A DNA stretch of 61,578 bases from Chloroflexota bacterium (GCA_022824865.1 JAJDZD010000049.1:1-61578), one strand, 5' to 3'. Numbered from the stretch's first letter, positions 16,919 to 25,150 are shown. Notes: a model not told the origin generated them from the sequence alone. Translations and numbers: made by a program.

Positions 16919-17434
16919 TCAGGCGGCGTCGGTGTGGCGGTCGCGGCCGGCGAAGAGGGCTTGGATGGCGCCTTCAAGGCGGGCCGTGCGCTCGGTGAGC
17001 GCCTGGACGTCTTTGCGAAGGGCAGCCACGTCTCCGCGGACTTCGTCGCGCAGGGCTTGAAAGTCGGCGCGGACTTCGTCACGAAAGGTCTGAAAGTCAG
17101 CCCGGATTTCCTCCCGGAAGCTCTGCCGATCAGCGTGGAACTCCTCCCGGAGGCTCTGCCGGTCGGCCTGGAACTCCTCCCGGAGGCTTTGCCGGTCGGC
17201 CTGGAGCTCCTCTCGGAGGCTCTGCCAATCAGCGCGAACCCGCTCCTGGAAGCTCTGCCGGTCGGCCCGAGATTCCGCTCGGAAGCTCTGGCGGTCGGCG
17301 CGGACTTCCTCGCGCAGCGCTTGGGTGTCGGCGCGCGCGTCGCGCCACAGGGCCATCATCAGCCCAATCAGTGTGACGCCAACGCCGATCAGCGTGGCGC
17401 CGACGGCCAGAATTGCGATGAGTTCGGGGGGCAT
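16919..17434 (-). CDS. membrane-anchored hendecad coiled-coil protein, array copy 2 (expanded)
   Basis: A 171-residue paralogue with an N-terminal hydrophobic helix (about 5-29) and then an unbroken run of about nine 11-residue units with consensus R-E-E-x-x-A-D-R-Q-S-F/L (about 40-140), ending in the family tail T-E-R-T-A-R-L-E-G-A-I-Q-A-L-F. The extra length relative to the other copies comes from in-frame gain of 33-bp repeat units. GGAG precedes the ATG as in the neighbours. A rod-like oligomer projecting from the membrane is the natural structural guess. Nothing shows what it binds. Confidence 0.72.
   Translation of the reverse strand: MPPELIAILAVGATLIGVGVTLIGLMMALWRDARADTQALREEVRADRQSFRAESRADRQSFQERVRADWQSLREELQADRQSLREEFQADRQSLREEFHADRQSFREEIRADFQTFRDEVRADFQALRDEVRGDVAALRKDVQALTERTARLEGAIQALFAGRDRHTDAA
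17080..17320. repeat. 33-bp tandem repeat tract inside copy 2
   Basis: Successive 33-base units resembling ctcctcccggaggctctgcc plus 13 further bases repeat about seven times with a few substitutions each, encoding the hendecads of the coiled-coil gene. The unit length is a multiple of three and keeps the frame, so copy number can change the rod length without breaking the gene. Confidence 0.75.
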
Positions 17435-17574
17435 GGGGCGACTCCGAGGGTCCGAGGGAAAGGTCTTCGAGGTCCCGGTCCGCCCGCGGTCAGGCTGGCA
17501 CGGGCACCTAGGCCTGGGGCTGGGGCTGGCGCTGGGGAGGCGACCCGGGCTGTGGCGGCGCGGATTGGGTAGTT

Positions 17575-17871
17575 TTAGGCGGCGTCGTTGCGGCGGTCGG
17601 GGTCGGCGAAGAGGCCTTCGATGGCGCCTTCGAGGCGGGCCGTGCGCTCTGCAAGCGCCTGAACGTCCTGACGCAGACGCTGATTGTCGGTGCGGACTTC
17701 CTCACGAAAGGTCTGCATGTCGGCGCGGACTTCCGCGCGCAGGCGCTGATTGTCGGCGCGAAGTTCGGCCAAGCCCCGGTCCGTGTGGGCGCGGCCGTCG
17801 CGCCAGATGGCCACAATCAGCCCAGCCAGGGTCGCGCTCATGGCCAGGATTCCGATGAGTTCGGGAGTCAT
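17575..17871 (-). CDS. membrane-anchored coiled-coil protein, array copy 3
   Basis: A 98-residue paralogue, almost identical to copy 1 over the membrane helix and first hendecads but one hendecad shorter. The tail ends in D-P-D-R-R-N-D-A-A, compared with N-D-P-N-R-H-T-D-A-A in copy 1. TAGGAG lies eight bases upstream of the ATG. The upstream block shares the sequence cacggtccgcccg with copy 1, a related version with copy 2, and a weaker version with copy 4, so gene and promoter region were duplicated together. Confidence 0.7.
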   Translation of the reverse strand: MTPELIGILAMSATLAGLIVAIWRDGRAHTDRGLAELRADNQRLRAEVRADMQTFREEVRTDNQRLRQDVQALAERTARLEGAIEGLFADPDRRNDAA

Positions 17872-17996
17872 TGGGCGGCTCCTAAGAGGTGGTTGGCTAG
17901 GTCACGGTCCGCCCGTAGGCAGGCTAACACGAGCACCTGGGCCTGGGGCCAGCGCGGGGGATGCAACTCGGGCTGTGGCGGCGAGGGGTGGGTTGG

Positions 17997-18356
17997 TCAG
18001 GCGGCGTCGTTGCGGCGGTCGGGGTAGGTGCGGTTGGTGAAGAGGCCCTGGATGACGCCTTCGGTGCGTGACTGACGCTCGTTGAGTGACTGCACGTCGG
18101 TGCGGAGGCCGGAAACGTCGGTCTTGACTTCGGCCAGGTCGGCACGGACTTCCCGCCGGGTGACCTGGATGTCATTGCGGACTACACCCCGGAGGCTTTG
18201 GTTGTCGGCGCGGACTTGGGCAAAGTCTTCGCGGATTTCCGCTCGTAGGTCGACCAGACCATGATTGGTGTGGACGCGGGCGTCGCGCCAGAGGGCGAAC
18301 GTGAGGCCGGCCTGGGAAACACCCACGGCAAGGATTGCGATGAGCTCGGGGGTCAC
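17997..18356 (-). CDS. membrane-anchored coiled-coil protein, array copy 4 (diverged)
   Basis: A 119-residue paralogue beginning V-T-P-E-L-I-A-I-L-A-V-G, started from GTG at 18356 by alignment with the other copies, whose ATG occupies the same place after the block gagccgccc. The frame is open to an ATG at 18416, but those 20 residues have no counterpart. The coiled coil is less regular (R-A-D-N-Q-S-L-R, R-R-E-V-R-A-D-L-A-E-V) and the tail again ends in D-R-R-N-D-A-A. It is the most diverged and first copy in the direction of transcription. Confidence 0.68.
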   Translation of the reverse strand: MTPELIAILAVGVSQAGLTFALWRDARVHTNHGLVDLRAEIREDFAQVRADNQSLRGVVRNDIQVTRREVRADLAEVKTDVSGLRTDVQSLNERQSRTEGVIQGLFTNRTYPDRRNDAA

Positions 18357-18589
18357 GGGCGGCTCGTTGGAGTTGGGGTGTGAAGTCGACCGCCCGTCTG
18401 AGTTTAACGGTGGCACGGGTAGCCGGGCTGGTCCCGTCGATCACACGGCTTGCTCAAGCTGGTCTTCAGCCGAGGCTCACAGATCGCATTTGGTCGGTCG
18501 GGGGGCGACCTGGCGGTGATGGGTCCGCAAGTCTAATGCAATCCCAAGATGGAAAAGTAGTCTTCGATTACAGAATAGTAGTATCCAAT

Positions 18590-19096
18590 CTATCGCTTGC
18601 GTGACGTAAAGCTCAGAATCGATCTGCCAACTGCTGCTTGCGCGTTTTCTTTCAACGCCAAATACCTTCTAACCGGATTTGTGAGTGATTCTTGCATACG
18701 TCGAAAGTCTCCTTGAACGGGAATCGGCTGACCACCTTTCCCCAGATCGTCCATGAGAAGCTTGGCATTGACATACGCTCCCTGAGCCTTGATTTCGGCA
18801 TGGTAGGCGCACCTAAAGACCTCCCGTTCTAGCAGCCGGTTTGTCAGGTCTGGAAACACGGCTCGCGCCACAAATGCTATTGCAGCTGGAACAAAGAGAA
18901 ATGCCACCGCACTGTCTCGAATATCTTCGAGGTATATCCAGGCACCCACAACCACCGAGACGGTTGCCACAGGGCTATAGAGTCGTCGCGCCCACTTCAT
19001 TGTGGCGAACTGGTGACCCGTTGCCATAAGAAGAATGTCCTGATCAACTCGAGCGAGGACGAGCCAGGTACGTAGGAGGTTGTAGATCGCGTTCAT
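18590..19096 (-). CDS. hypothetical membrane protein
   Basis: A 168-residue protein with two adjacent hydrophobic segments (about residues 42-59 and 64-82) and a soluble C-terminal half rich in charged and amphipathic helices. No family recognised. Base composition is clearly lower in GC than the flanking coiled-coil array and LRR genes, suggesting separate acquisition. The 233 bases between it and array copy 4 hold no gene that I can support. Confidence 0.6.
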   Translation of the reverse strand: MNAIYNLLRTWLVLARVDQDILLMATGHQFATMKWARRLYSPVATVSVVVGAWIYLEDIRDSAVAFLFVPAAIAFVARAVFPDLTNRLLEREVFRCAYHAEIKAQGAYVNAKLLMDDLGKGGQPIPVQGDFRRMQESLTNPVRRYLALKENAQAAVGRSILSFTSRKR

Positions 19097-19496
19097 TGCA
19101 CGACGCTCTCATGCGGATATGTGGCGGTCGAAGCTATCAGACGAAGCTCTCGTCAGGGGGCACTCAGCTTGGCAAAGGAACTCGGTGGCTTTGAGCCCAA
19201 AATGCCGCGACACCGCCTTGTGAGCCTCATCCTGCATCTCTGCTGGGTCATCCGACGCGCTCTGATTTGGCGAGCAGCCAAGCAGCTCGCGGGGCAATGA
19301 ATCGTGCAGTTGGCTTTGCCTTAGGCGACTGACCGCAGTTAGACGGCGCCGTGGTATGCCCCCTTTCGTTTCCTAGGTGGCGCGAACTCAGTACCGAGGC
19401 AGCAGCGGACTTGGCACCAAGTGGTGCAGCGGGATGGACGCTGTGCCGGATCAGGAGGCACCGACGAGCTATCGGAGGGTGAGCCGACGTGCTTGA
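19097..19496. other. intergenic, possible small ORF at 19109-19297 (minus)
   Basis: No recognised gene. A 62-codon minus-strand frame at 19109-19297 has an unremarkable composition with cysteines and no ribosome-binding site that I can see. I regard it as unproven. The rest, up to the toxin gene, shows nothing recognisable. Confidence 0.4.
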
Positions 19497-19910
19497 TCAG
19501 GTTTGGAGTTCGAATGATCTGAGACGGATGCGAGTCCTGCCCGGAGCGCCGTGCGTATTGAGCTCATAGTGTCGCCTGCGCGGCTGGGTTTGGAGCCTTT
19601 GGAGAGAGTCGTCCATGACGCAACTGAGCATCCGCAACTGTTGGCGGCTGTTCATGCCGTGTTTCGGACGGCGCACCCAGAGCGTTCGAACTCGGTGGGC
19701 GAGGAGGAGTTTTCGATGCCTGCGCTTGGCGTCGTCGGCGGCGTGGATCCAGACGGCGTTGTGGTCGCCCATCCAAGGGATGAGTTTCTCGTCCTTGACG
19801 GCGACGACACCGTCAATCGCCGCAATTTCAGGGACCAGTGTTACGCGGTAACCAACATGACGGAGCGCATTGCCAGCGAGGGGGCTCAGCAACTCGTCGA
19901 GGACGAGCAG
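19497..19910 (-). CDS. PIN-like toxin of DUF5615 type
   Basis: The C-terminal 130 residues begin L-V-L-D-E-L-L-S-P-L and include G-Y-R-V-T-L-V-P-E and W-I-H-A-A-D-D-A, the acidic pattern of the DUF5615 PIN-like nuclease family (canonical start L-L-L-D-E-N-L-S-P). The ATG/GTG/TTG-limited frame begins at 19892, too late to include the first conserved D-E. The CTG at 19910 has GAAGG seven bases upstream and gives a 137-residue protein starting like the family, so I use it. The gene lies directly after the DUF433 gene, the usual antitoxin partner. Predicted role: RNA-cleaving toxin kept inactive by its partner. The arginine-rich C-terminus is unusually long. Confidence 0.62.
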   Translation of the reverse strand: MLVLDELLSPLAGNALRHVGYRVTLVPEIAAIDGVVAVKDEKLIPWMGDHNAVWIHAADDAKRRHRKLLLAHRVRTLWVRRPKHGMNSRQQLRMLSCVMDDSLQRLQTQPRRRHYELNTHGAPGRTRIRLRSFELQT

Positions 19911-19938
19911 TGGATCGCCTTCGGGGTCCAGGGGAAGT

Positions 19939-20208
19939 TCAGGCGGCGGTTTTGTTTTCCCAGTGGAGGGCTGCGGTGAGTTCCCTGGGGGTTATGCCGT
20001 AGGAGCAGGCTACGAAGTCTGGCGGATCACCTCCGCGGACGAGGCTCCAGAGGGCGCTGGTGGGGATGCGGGTGTCCTGGATGCAGGGTTCGCCGAATTG
20101 CAGGGAGGGATCCAGCATGACGCCGGGCTGGGGCGACCATTTGCTGGCGACCTGATCCTGGAATTGCAGCCCGCTGACGGGAATGAGGTAGTCCTTGAGG
20201 ATGGACAT
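19939..20208 (-). CDS. DUF433 antitoxin
   Basis: An 89-residue protein with the DUF433 core: P-G-V-M-L-D-P-S-L, G-E-P-C-I-Q-D-T-R-I-P-T near residues 37-50 and Y-G-I-T-P-R-E-L-T-A-A-L-H-W-E at the end, a helix-turn-helix-like segment found in antitoxins paired with DUF5615 toxins. The ATG at 20208 is preferred to the open frame up to 20379, because the upstream sequence belongs to the dispersed repeat copy at 20236-20392 and is unlikely to be coding. It probably binds and represses its own promoter. Confidence 0.78.
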   Translation of the reverse strand: MSILKDYLIPVSGLQFQDQVASKWSPQPGVMLDPSLQFGEPCIQDTRIPTSALWSLVRGGDPPDFVACSYGITPRELTAALHWENKTAA

Positions 20209-20235
20209 GGCGAGTTTTCCGTGCTGGCTGTAGGC

Positions 20236-20392
20236 GAATGGGGGACTCCCGCGGGGATTCGGGGAAGGCGGGCAGGTTTGAAGCGCCGTACGCTCGGAAC
20301 CTGGACCGGGGACGCAGTGAATAGGGTGCGAATAGGCGCGATCGAGGACGGGGCCCAGGCAGCACGCAGCCGGGGCCACGGGTTCATCTGGC
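20236..20392. repeat. dispersed intergenic repeat, copy 1
   Basis: The first of three related stretches of about 150 bases. Shared landmarks in order are gggtttgaagcgccg-like sequence, ctcggaacctggac, gtgcgaat-gg-c-g-gatcgag, and a hairpin of the form caggctgc..gcagcctg (here caggcagcacgcagccgg). Copies 2 and 3 flank the other LRR intergenic region. Confidence 0.65.
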
Positions 20393-20488
20393 GACCTAGT
20401 GCGGGCTCAGGCTTCAGGTTGCGGCGCAGAATGGCAGCCCAAGCTTGGGAGTGCCGCTGTATGGAACAGCTGGCGAAGCCTCAGGCAT

Positions 20489-22336
20489 TCATCCAGCGAG
20501 GTCACTGTTCCCATCGAGCGACAGCAGGTGCAGACTGGAGAGACTTCGCAACTGAGTGGGGATCGCGCCGCTGAGCCTGTTGTTGTGCAACTCCAAGACG
20601 CCCAACCGGGTGAGATTCCCCAACTCCGGTGGAATCGGCCCGGTGAGTCGGTTGTCATGGAGGAGCAGCGATTCCAGCTTCGTTAGCCAGCCAATTTCGG
20701 ACGGGATTGATCCAGTTAGCTGGTTTTCCGTCAAGTCCATACCTTCCAGATTCGTGAGTTGACCCAGTTCAGAAGGGATCGCCCCACTGAGGTGGTTGCG
20801 ATACAGATCCAACCAGCGCAGGCTGCCAAGCCTGCCGAGTTCAGGCGGAATCGTCCCACTGAGTTGGTTCTTGTGCAGCGTTAGCACTCGCAGGTTGGAC
20901 AGGTTTCCCAGTTCCGGTGGAATGGCCTCCCTGAGCTGATTGCCGCCGAGGGCGAGGAGCGCCAGCTTCTCGAGGCGTCCGAGTTCCGACGGGATCTGGC
21001 CATCCAGGCGATTGTTGGGGAGTCGAAGCTGCACCACGCGGCCGGTTGCGTCTGTCGTGACGCCGTGCCACTCGCCGAGGAGGGCGTTGCTGAGCCAGTT
21101 CGTGTCAGTTATCCACCTTGCTCCGCCCGTGGCGTGGTAGAGCGCGACCAGTGCAGCTCGGTCGACGGCGAGGGCGGCTGCCGGCGCCCGCGCCGGCTTT
21201 GGAACGGCCTCAGTGGGGGCGCGTCCACTGAGATCGCAGTAGGGCAGACCGAGCGCAGCAACGTCGCCGACGGGGACAGCTCCGAGCGCCTCGGGGACAC
21301 AGCCCGTGAAGTGATTATTGCCGCTGATGTACATGATGGTCAGGTGACTGAGGTTGCCCAACTCGAGCGGAATCGCTCCCTGTAACTGGTTGTCACTGAG
21401 GGTTAACCAGCGCAAGCGAGCGAGGCGGCCGAGCGCAGCCGGGATGGTCCCACCCAGTTGGTTCTCAGCGAGCCCCAATGCCTCCAGATTAGGTAGGCGG
21501 CCAAGCCAGGACGGGATTCCGCCACTAAGCTCGTTGTCCAAGAGTCCCAGCGTTGTCAGCTCGGTGAGATTGACCAGTTCCTCTGGAATCGTTCCGGTTA
21601 GCTGATTCTGGTCGAGGCTCAGCCGGCTGAGACTGGTGAGTCGTCCCAGTTCGCGCGGAATCGTCCCGACGAGCCGGTTGTCCCCAAGTTCCAGCGTTGT
21701 CAGGCGGTCGAGATTACCCAGTTCCTCCGGGATTGGCCCGGTCAGCTGGTTTCCGTCAAGACTCAAGTAGCTGAGGCTGGCAAGCCGTCCCAACTCGCGC
21801 GGAATCGTGCCGGCGAGCTGGTTGCGCCCAAGCCACAAGGTGTGCAGGTTTGAGAGGTTGCTCAGTTCAGGTGGAATCGTCCCACCCAGCTGGTTCTGAT
21901 GTAGATTGAGCCATACCAGCTCGGCGAGCCAGCCAAGCTCTGGCGGGATTCTCCCTCTCAGCCCGTTGTCTCCGAGCTCAAGCGTCGTGACGCTGCCGTG
22001 GGAGTCGGTGGTGACACCATGCCACGCCCTGAGCGGCAGTTCGCTGAGCCAGTGGTCATTGTTCCGCCAATTCTCTCCGTCGGTCGCGTGGTAGAGGGCC
22101 ACCAGAACTTCCCGATCTGGTGAGAACGTGGCACGGCGCCCGAAATCATCGCGGTGCACCTCGACCTGAGCAGGCGTGGGCGTGGGACGCAGCCCGAAAT
22201 CATCGCGATGCACGTCAATTTCTTCGTCAGGTGCGTCGCACGCGGTTGCCGTGAAGGTAAGGACGAGAAGGAGTGCGAGCGCGGCGACGCGGAGGGCGTT
22301 GGCGGGGAGTTTCAGGGTCAATAGGTGGCAGGGCAT
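20489..22336 (-). CDS. leucine-rich-repeat lipoprotein, C-terminus cut by a TGA at a conserved Cys
   Basis: A 615-residue secreted protein. A signal peptide ends in a lipobox-like T-A-T-A-C with lipid-attachment C33. Two cap-plus-LRR blocks follow (caps near residues 70-115 and 385-430, each with the W-H-G-V-T-T-D motif), built from 24-residue plant-type repeats L-x-x-N-x-L-x-G-x-I-P. The protein stops at S-D-L-A-G. In the paralogue at 23276 the next residue is the cysteine of T-G-C-I-A-P. Here that codon is TGA, and the same frame then continues M-P-E-A ... L-G-L-P-F-C-A-A-T to a second stop at 20414, which looks like the missing cap. This is either a nonsense mutation or readthrough. Likely role: surface recognition or adhesion. 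Confidence 0.85.
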   Translation of the reverse strand: MPCHLLTLKLPANALRVAALALLLVLTFTATACDAPDEEIDVHRDDFGLRPTPTPAQVEVHRDDFGRRATFSPDREVLVALYHATDGENWRNNDHWLSELPLRAWHGVTTDSHGSVTTLELGDNGLRGRIPPELGWLAELVWLNLHQNQLGGTIPPELSNLSNLHTLWLGRNQLAGTIPRELGRLASLSYLSLDGNQLTGPIPEELGNLDRLTTLELGDNRLVGTIPRELGRLTSLSRLSLDQNQLTGTIPEELVNLTELTTLGLLDNELSGGIPSWLGRLPNLEALGLAENQLGGTIPAALGRLARLRWLTLSDNQLQGAIPLELGNLSHLTIMYISGNNHFTGCVPEALGAVPVGDVAALGLPYCDLSGRAPTEAVPKPARAPAAALAVDRAALVALYHATGGARWITDTNWLSNALLGEWHGVTTDATGRVVQLRLPNNRLDGQIPSELGRLEKLALLALGGNQLREAIPPELGNLSNLRVLTLHKNQLSGTIPPELGRLGSLRWLDLYRNHLSGAIPSELGQLTNLEGMDLTENQLTGSIPSEIGWLTKLESLLLHDNRLTGPIPPELGNLTRLGVLELHNNRLSGAIPTQLRSLSSLHLLSLDGNSDLAG

Positions 22337-22852
22337 GGGGAATCAGGTTTGGCAGACGAAGGCAGCTATGTGTTGGGTGTTGCCGTGCGTGTCCGGTTAC
22401 GAAATATATACGCGGCCCAGAGCGGAATCGTTCCATCGCTTTTTTGGTATCGCGGCGCGAATCAGTGGAGCGGCGAGACTCGGGGGATGGCTCGCTGTGT
22501 GCGGGCCGGTGCGGCTCAGCCGCCTGCGGGCGGTTTGAAGGGTGGGTGGTAGGGCCAGTCCTAGGGGAGTTGTGTGTCGCGGAATCGGGTTTCGTGGCGC
22601 CAGAGGATTTGGTGCCAGTCGGGGTGGCGGGGTTGGACGTTGTGGTTGTGGATGAGGTGCTGGGGGGATTTGCTCGAGGGTGAGGCGGTGGGTAGGGAGG
22701 TACGGGTAAGCGGTGAAGGCGAGATTCCTCAATTCGCTGCGCTGCGCTCGGGATGGCAGTTGGAACGAGGGTCAGTTAGGTCCTGTCTGCGAGAGATGGG
22801 TGCTTGGCGGTGGTTCGTCACGGCACTGAGTGACGACTCGCCTCGAACTGGG

Positions 22853-23003
22853 CTCTCCCACGGGGTTGCGCGGAAGACGGGCGGGTTCCAAGAGCCGCCG
22901 GTTCGGGACCTGGACGGGTGACGTAGGGAAGGGAGGTGCGAATGGGCGCGATCGAGCGCGGGTTCCAGGCTGCGCGCAGCCTGGGCCACAAAAAGCCGGG
23001 ATG
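22853..23003. repeat. dispersed intergenic repeat, copy 2
   Basis: It shares with copy 3 ggaggtgcgaatggg, gatcgagcgcggg and the hairpin caggctgc-gc-gcagcctg at 22966-22983 followed by ggccacaa. The hairpin arms are perfectly paired. Confidence 0.7.
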
Positions 23004-23096
23004 GCGGAGGGGGAGCGGCCTGGGCGGGTTGGTTGCCTGGAGTGTGGTTCGACACGGCCCTGCGAAGGACTTCGGGCCGGCTCACCACGAACGGTG

Positions 23097-23250
23097 GGGT
23101 GGGCCGGGGCGGGTTGCTAGGAAGACGGACGGGTTTGAAGCGCCGTCCGCTCGGAACCCTGACAGGAGACGTGGAAAAGGAGGTGCGAATGGGTGGGATC
23201 GAGCGCGGGTCCCAGGCTGCTTGCAGCCTGGGCCACAAGTCTCGAACGGA
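23097..23250. repeat. dispersed intergenic repeat, copy 3
   Basis: It contains gggtttgaagcgccg as in copy 1, and the hairpin caggctgc-tt-gcagcctg at 23213-23230 with the same perfect arms as copy 2 but a different loop, so the arms are kept while the loop varies. Confidence 0.7.
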
Positions 23251-23275
23251 TGACGGGCGGGTCGAAAGGCCGGCG

Positions 23276-25150
23276 CTACCAGCGTGGGTTGACCGCGGAC
23301 GGGGGTGGGGTGCTGGAATTGCAGGCTGGGAGTTGGAGGTTGTCGAGGTCGTGGTTCTTGGCGGTGCGCAGCGCGGGGGCGATGCAGCCGGTGAGTCGAT
23401 TGCTTCCGGCGAGCCACAGGTGCTGGAGATCGGCGAGGCGGCCCAATTCGATCGGCAGCGCACCGCTCAGCCGGTTGTAATCGAGGCTTAGCATGCCGAG
23501 CCGTGAAAGGTTCCCGAGTTGCGGCGGGATCGAGCCGCTCAGCTGGTTTTCGTCAAGGAGCAAGAACTCAAGCCTGGACAACTGGCCCAACTCGCTCGGA
23601 ATCGTCCCACCAAGCTGGTTCTCGCTGAGGTCCAGCGATTCGAGTTGCGCGAGGCGGCCCAGCTCAGGTGGGATGGACCCACTGAGCTGGTTGTCGTAGA
23701 GATCCAGCCAACGCAGGTGGGTGAGTCCCCCCAACCTGGCCGGGATTGCCTGGCTGAGTTGATTCCTCGGCAGCGAAAGCACTCGCAGATTCGACAGGTT
23801 GCCCAATTCACTTGGGATGGCTCCCCGAATCTGATTTCCACCGAGCGCCAGCAACTCCAGCGAATCGAGCGACCCGATTTCCGCCGGTAGCTCACCAGAC
23901 AACTGGTTGGCCGGGAGCCGTAGCTCTACGACGCGGCCAGTGGAATCCGTGGTGACGCCGTGCCATTCGCCAGTTGGGGCCTCGCTGAGCCAATTGTTCT
24001 GGTTCGTCCAGTTCGCTCCGTCGGTGGCTTGATGGAGCGCGACCAGTGCGGCTCGGTCGGCGGCGAGAGCGGCCGCGGGCGCCCTGGTGGGCGTTGGACC
24101 AGGGGAAACGGGAACGCGCCCGTTGAGGTCGCAGTACGGCAGGTTGAGCGCGGCAATGTCGCCGACCGGCACAGCTCCCAACTCCTCGGGAACGCAGCCC
24201 ATGAAGTGGTTGCTGCCACCGAGCAGAATGGTGTCCAAGTGGGAGAGATTGCGCAGTTCGGGCGGGATTGCGCCCCGCAACTGGTTGTCGTGGAGCGTAA
24301 GCGAGATCAGGCGGGGAAGTCCCCCAAGTTCAGGCGGAATGGTCCCACGCAGTTGATTTTCGTGGAGCCCGAGGGCCTCAAGGTTTCGCAGCCTTGCGAG
24401 CGAGGGCGGAATCTCGCCACTGAGCTGATTGGTTTGCAGTCCCATGATCGTCAAGCGGGAGAGATTGCCTAGCTGCGCTGGTATCTCACCACTCAACTGG
24501 TTGGAGTCGAGGGCCAAGTACGTGAGCCTAGAAAGTTGTCCCAGCCCAGGCGGGATTTCCCCGCGCAGTTGGTTACCGCCGAGCCATAGCACATGTAGCC
24601 CCGAGAGACGGCTTAGTTCCGATGGGATGGTCCCCGAGAGTTGATTCACATGCAGATCCAGGTCTTCCAGACGGGAGAGGCGACTCAACTCAGGCGGGAT
24701 AGACCCGCGCAGTTGGTTGCGGCCAAGCCAAATGTGCCTGACATGACCCTCGTGATCGGTGGCGACGCCGTGCCATGTGTCGAGAGGTGCGTCGCTGAGC
24801 CAGTTGGTGTTGTTGGTCCAGTTGTCGCCGTCGGTCGCGTGGTAGAGGGCCACCAGCACGGCCCGATCGGGTGAGGTCGTGGGGGGACGCGTGAAGTCCC
24901 GGTGCGCTTCAATTTGGCCCGGTGATGGCACGTGCGTGGGCATTTGAGCCGGGGGAAGGACGGGTGCCGTGCCCTCTGCCGGGGATGTTTCGTCAGGGGC
25001 GTCACACGCGGCGGCCATGAGGGTGAAAACGACTATGAGTGAAAGCGCGGAGGCGCGAATGGCGGGGTAGGCCGGGGCCTCAGAGCGCCGTTCGGGGGCG
25101 GCGCGGATGCCGAGAGTGAGGAGGTGCCGGTTGAAGAAGCGGCCAAGCAT
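23276..25150 (-). CDS. leucine-rich-repeat lipoprotein
   Basis: A 624-residue paralogue of the LRR lipoprotein at 20489. An arginine-rich N-terminus and hydrophobic stretch end in M-A-A-A-C-D with predicted lipidated C49. Two caps (D-R-A-V-L-V-A-L-Y-H-A-T-D-G and D-R-A-A-L-V-A-L-H-Q-A-T-D-G) each lead a block of plant-type LRRs closed by a cysteine-bearing cap (G-C-V-P ... L-P-Y-C and G-C-I-A-P ... L-P-A-C). The frame is open to 25294, but the added residues translate an intergenic repeat, so the ATG at 25150 is used. Probably a cell-surface binding protein; ligand unknown. Confidence 0.88.
   Translation of the reverse strand: MLGRFFNRHLLTLGIRAAPERRSEAPAYPAIRASALSLIVVFTLMAAACDAPDETSPAEGTAPVLPPAQMPTHVPSPGQIEAHRDFTRPPTTSPDRAVLVALYHATDGDNWTNNTNWLSDAPLDTWHGVATDHEGHVRHIWLGRNQLRGSIPPELSRLSRLEDLDLHVNQLSGTIPSELSRLSGLHVLWLGGNQLRGEIPPGLGQLSRLTYLALDSNQLSGEIPAQLGNLSRLTIMGLQTNQLSGEIPPSLARLRNLEALGLHENQLRGTIPPELGGLPRLISLTLHDNQLRGAIPPELRNLSHLDTILLGGSNHFMGCVPEELGAVPVGDIAALNLPYCDLNGRVPVSPGPTPTRAPAAALAADRAALVALHQATDGANWTNQNNWLSEAPTGEWHGVTTDSTGRVVELRLPANQLSGELPAEIGSLDSLELLALGGNQIRGAIPSELGNLSNLRVLSLPRNQLSQAIPARLGGLTHLRWLDLYDNQLSGSIPPELGRLAQLESLDLSENQLGGTIPSELGQLSRLEFLLLDENQLSGSIPPQLGNLSRLGMLSLDYNRLSGALPIELGRLADLQHLWLAGSNRLTGCIAPALRTAKNHDLDNLQLPACNSSTPPPSAVNPRW

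Larger units (their letters stand above)
22337..23275. other. repeat-rich intergenic region between LRR genes
   Basis: About 940 bases between two same-strand LRR lipoprotein genes. It contains two copies of the dispersed repeat and one ctcaccacgaacgg element (23081-23094). Open frames here are short and their translations are proline/arginine-rich, so I support no gene. The promoter of the LRR gene at 20489 should lie in the left part, where a short AT-rich patch occurs at about 22395-22445. Confidence 0.5.

Noticed and set aside
17080..17320. Regular 33-bp repeats as a possible CRISPR array
   Set aside because: Units are directly adjacent with no unique spacers and encode hendecads in frame with a gene.
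20489..20491. Selenocysteine at the LRR protein's TGA
   Set aside because: The residue is a structural cap cysteine rather than a redox site, and the hairpin candidates downstream are weak, without a guanine in the first loop positions; nonsense mutation is simpler.
22397..22732. 111-codon minus-strand frame between the LRR genes
   Set aside because: Proline/arginine-rich, low complexity, no ribosome-binding site; treated as intergenic.
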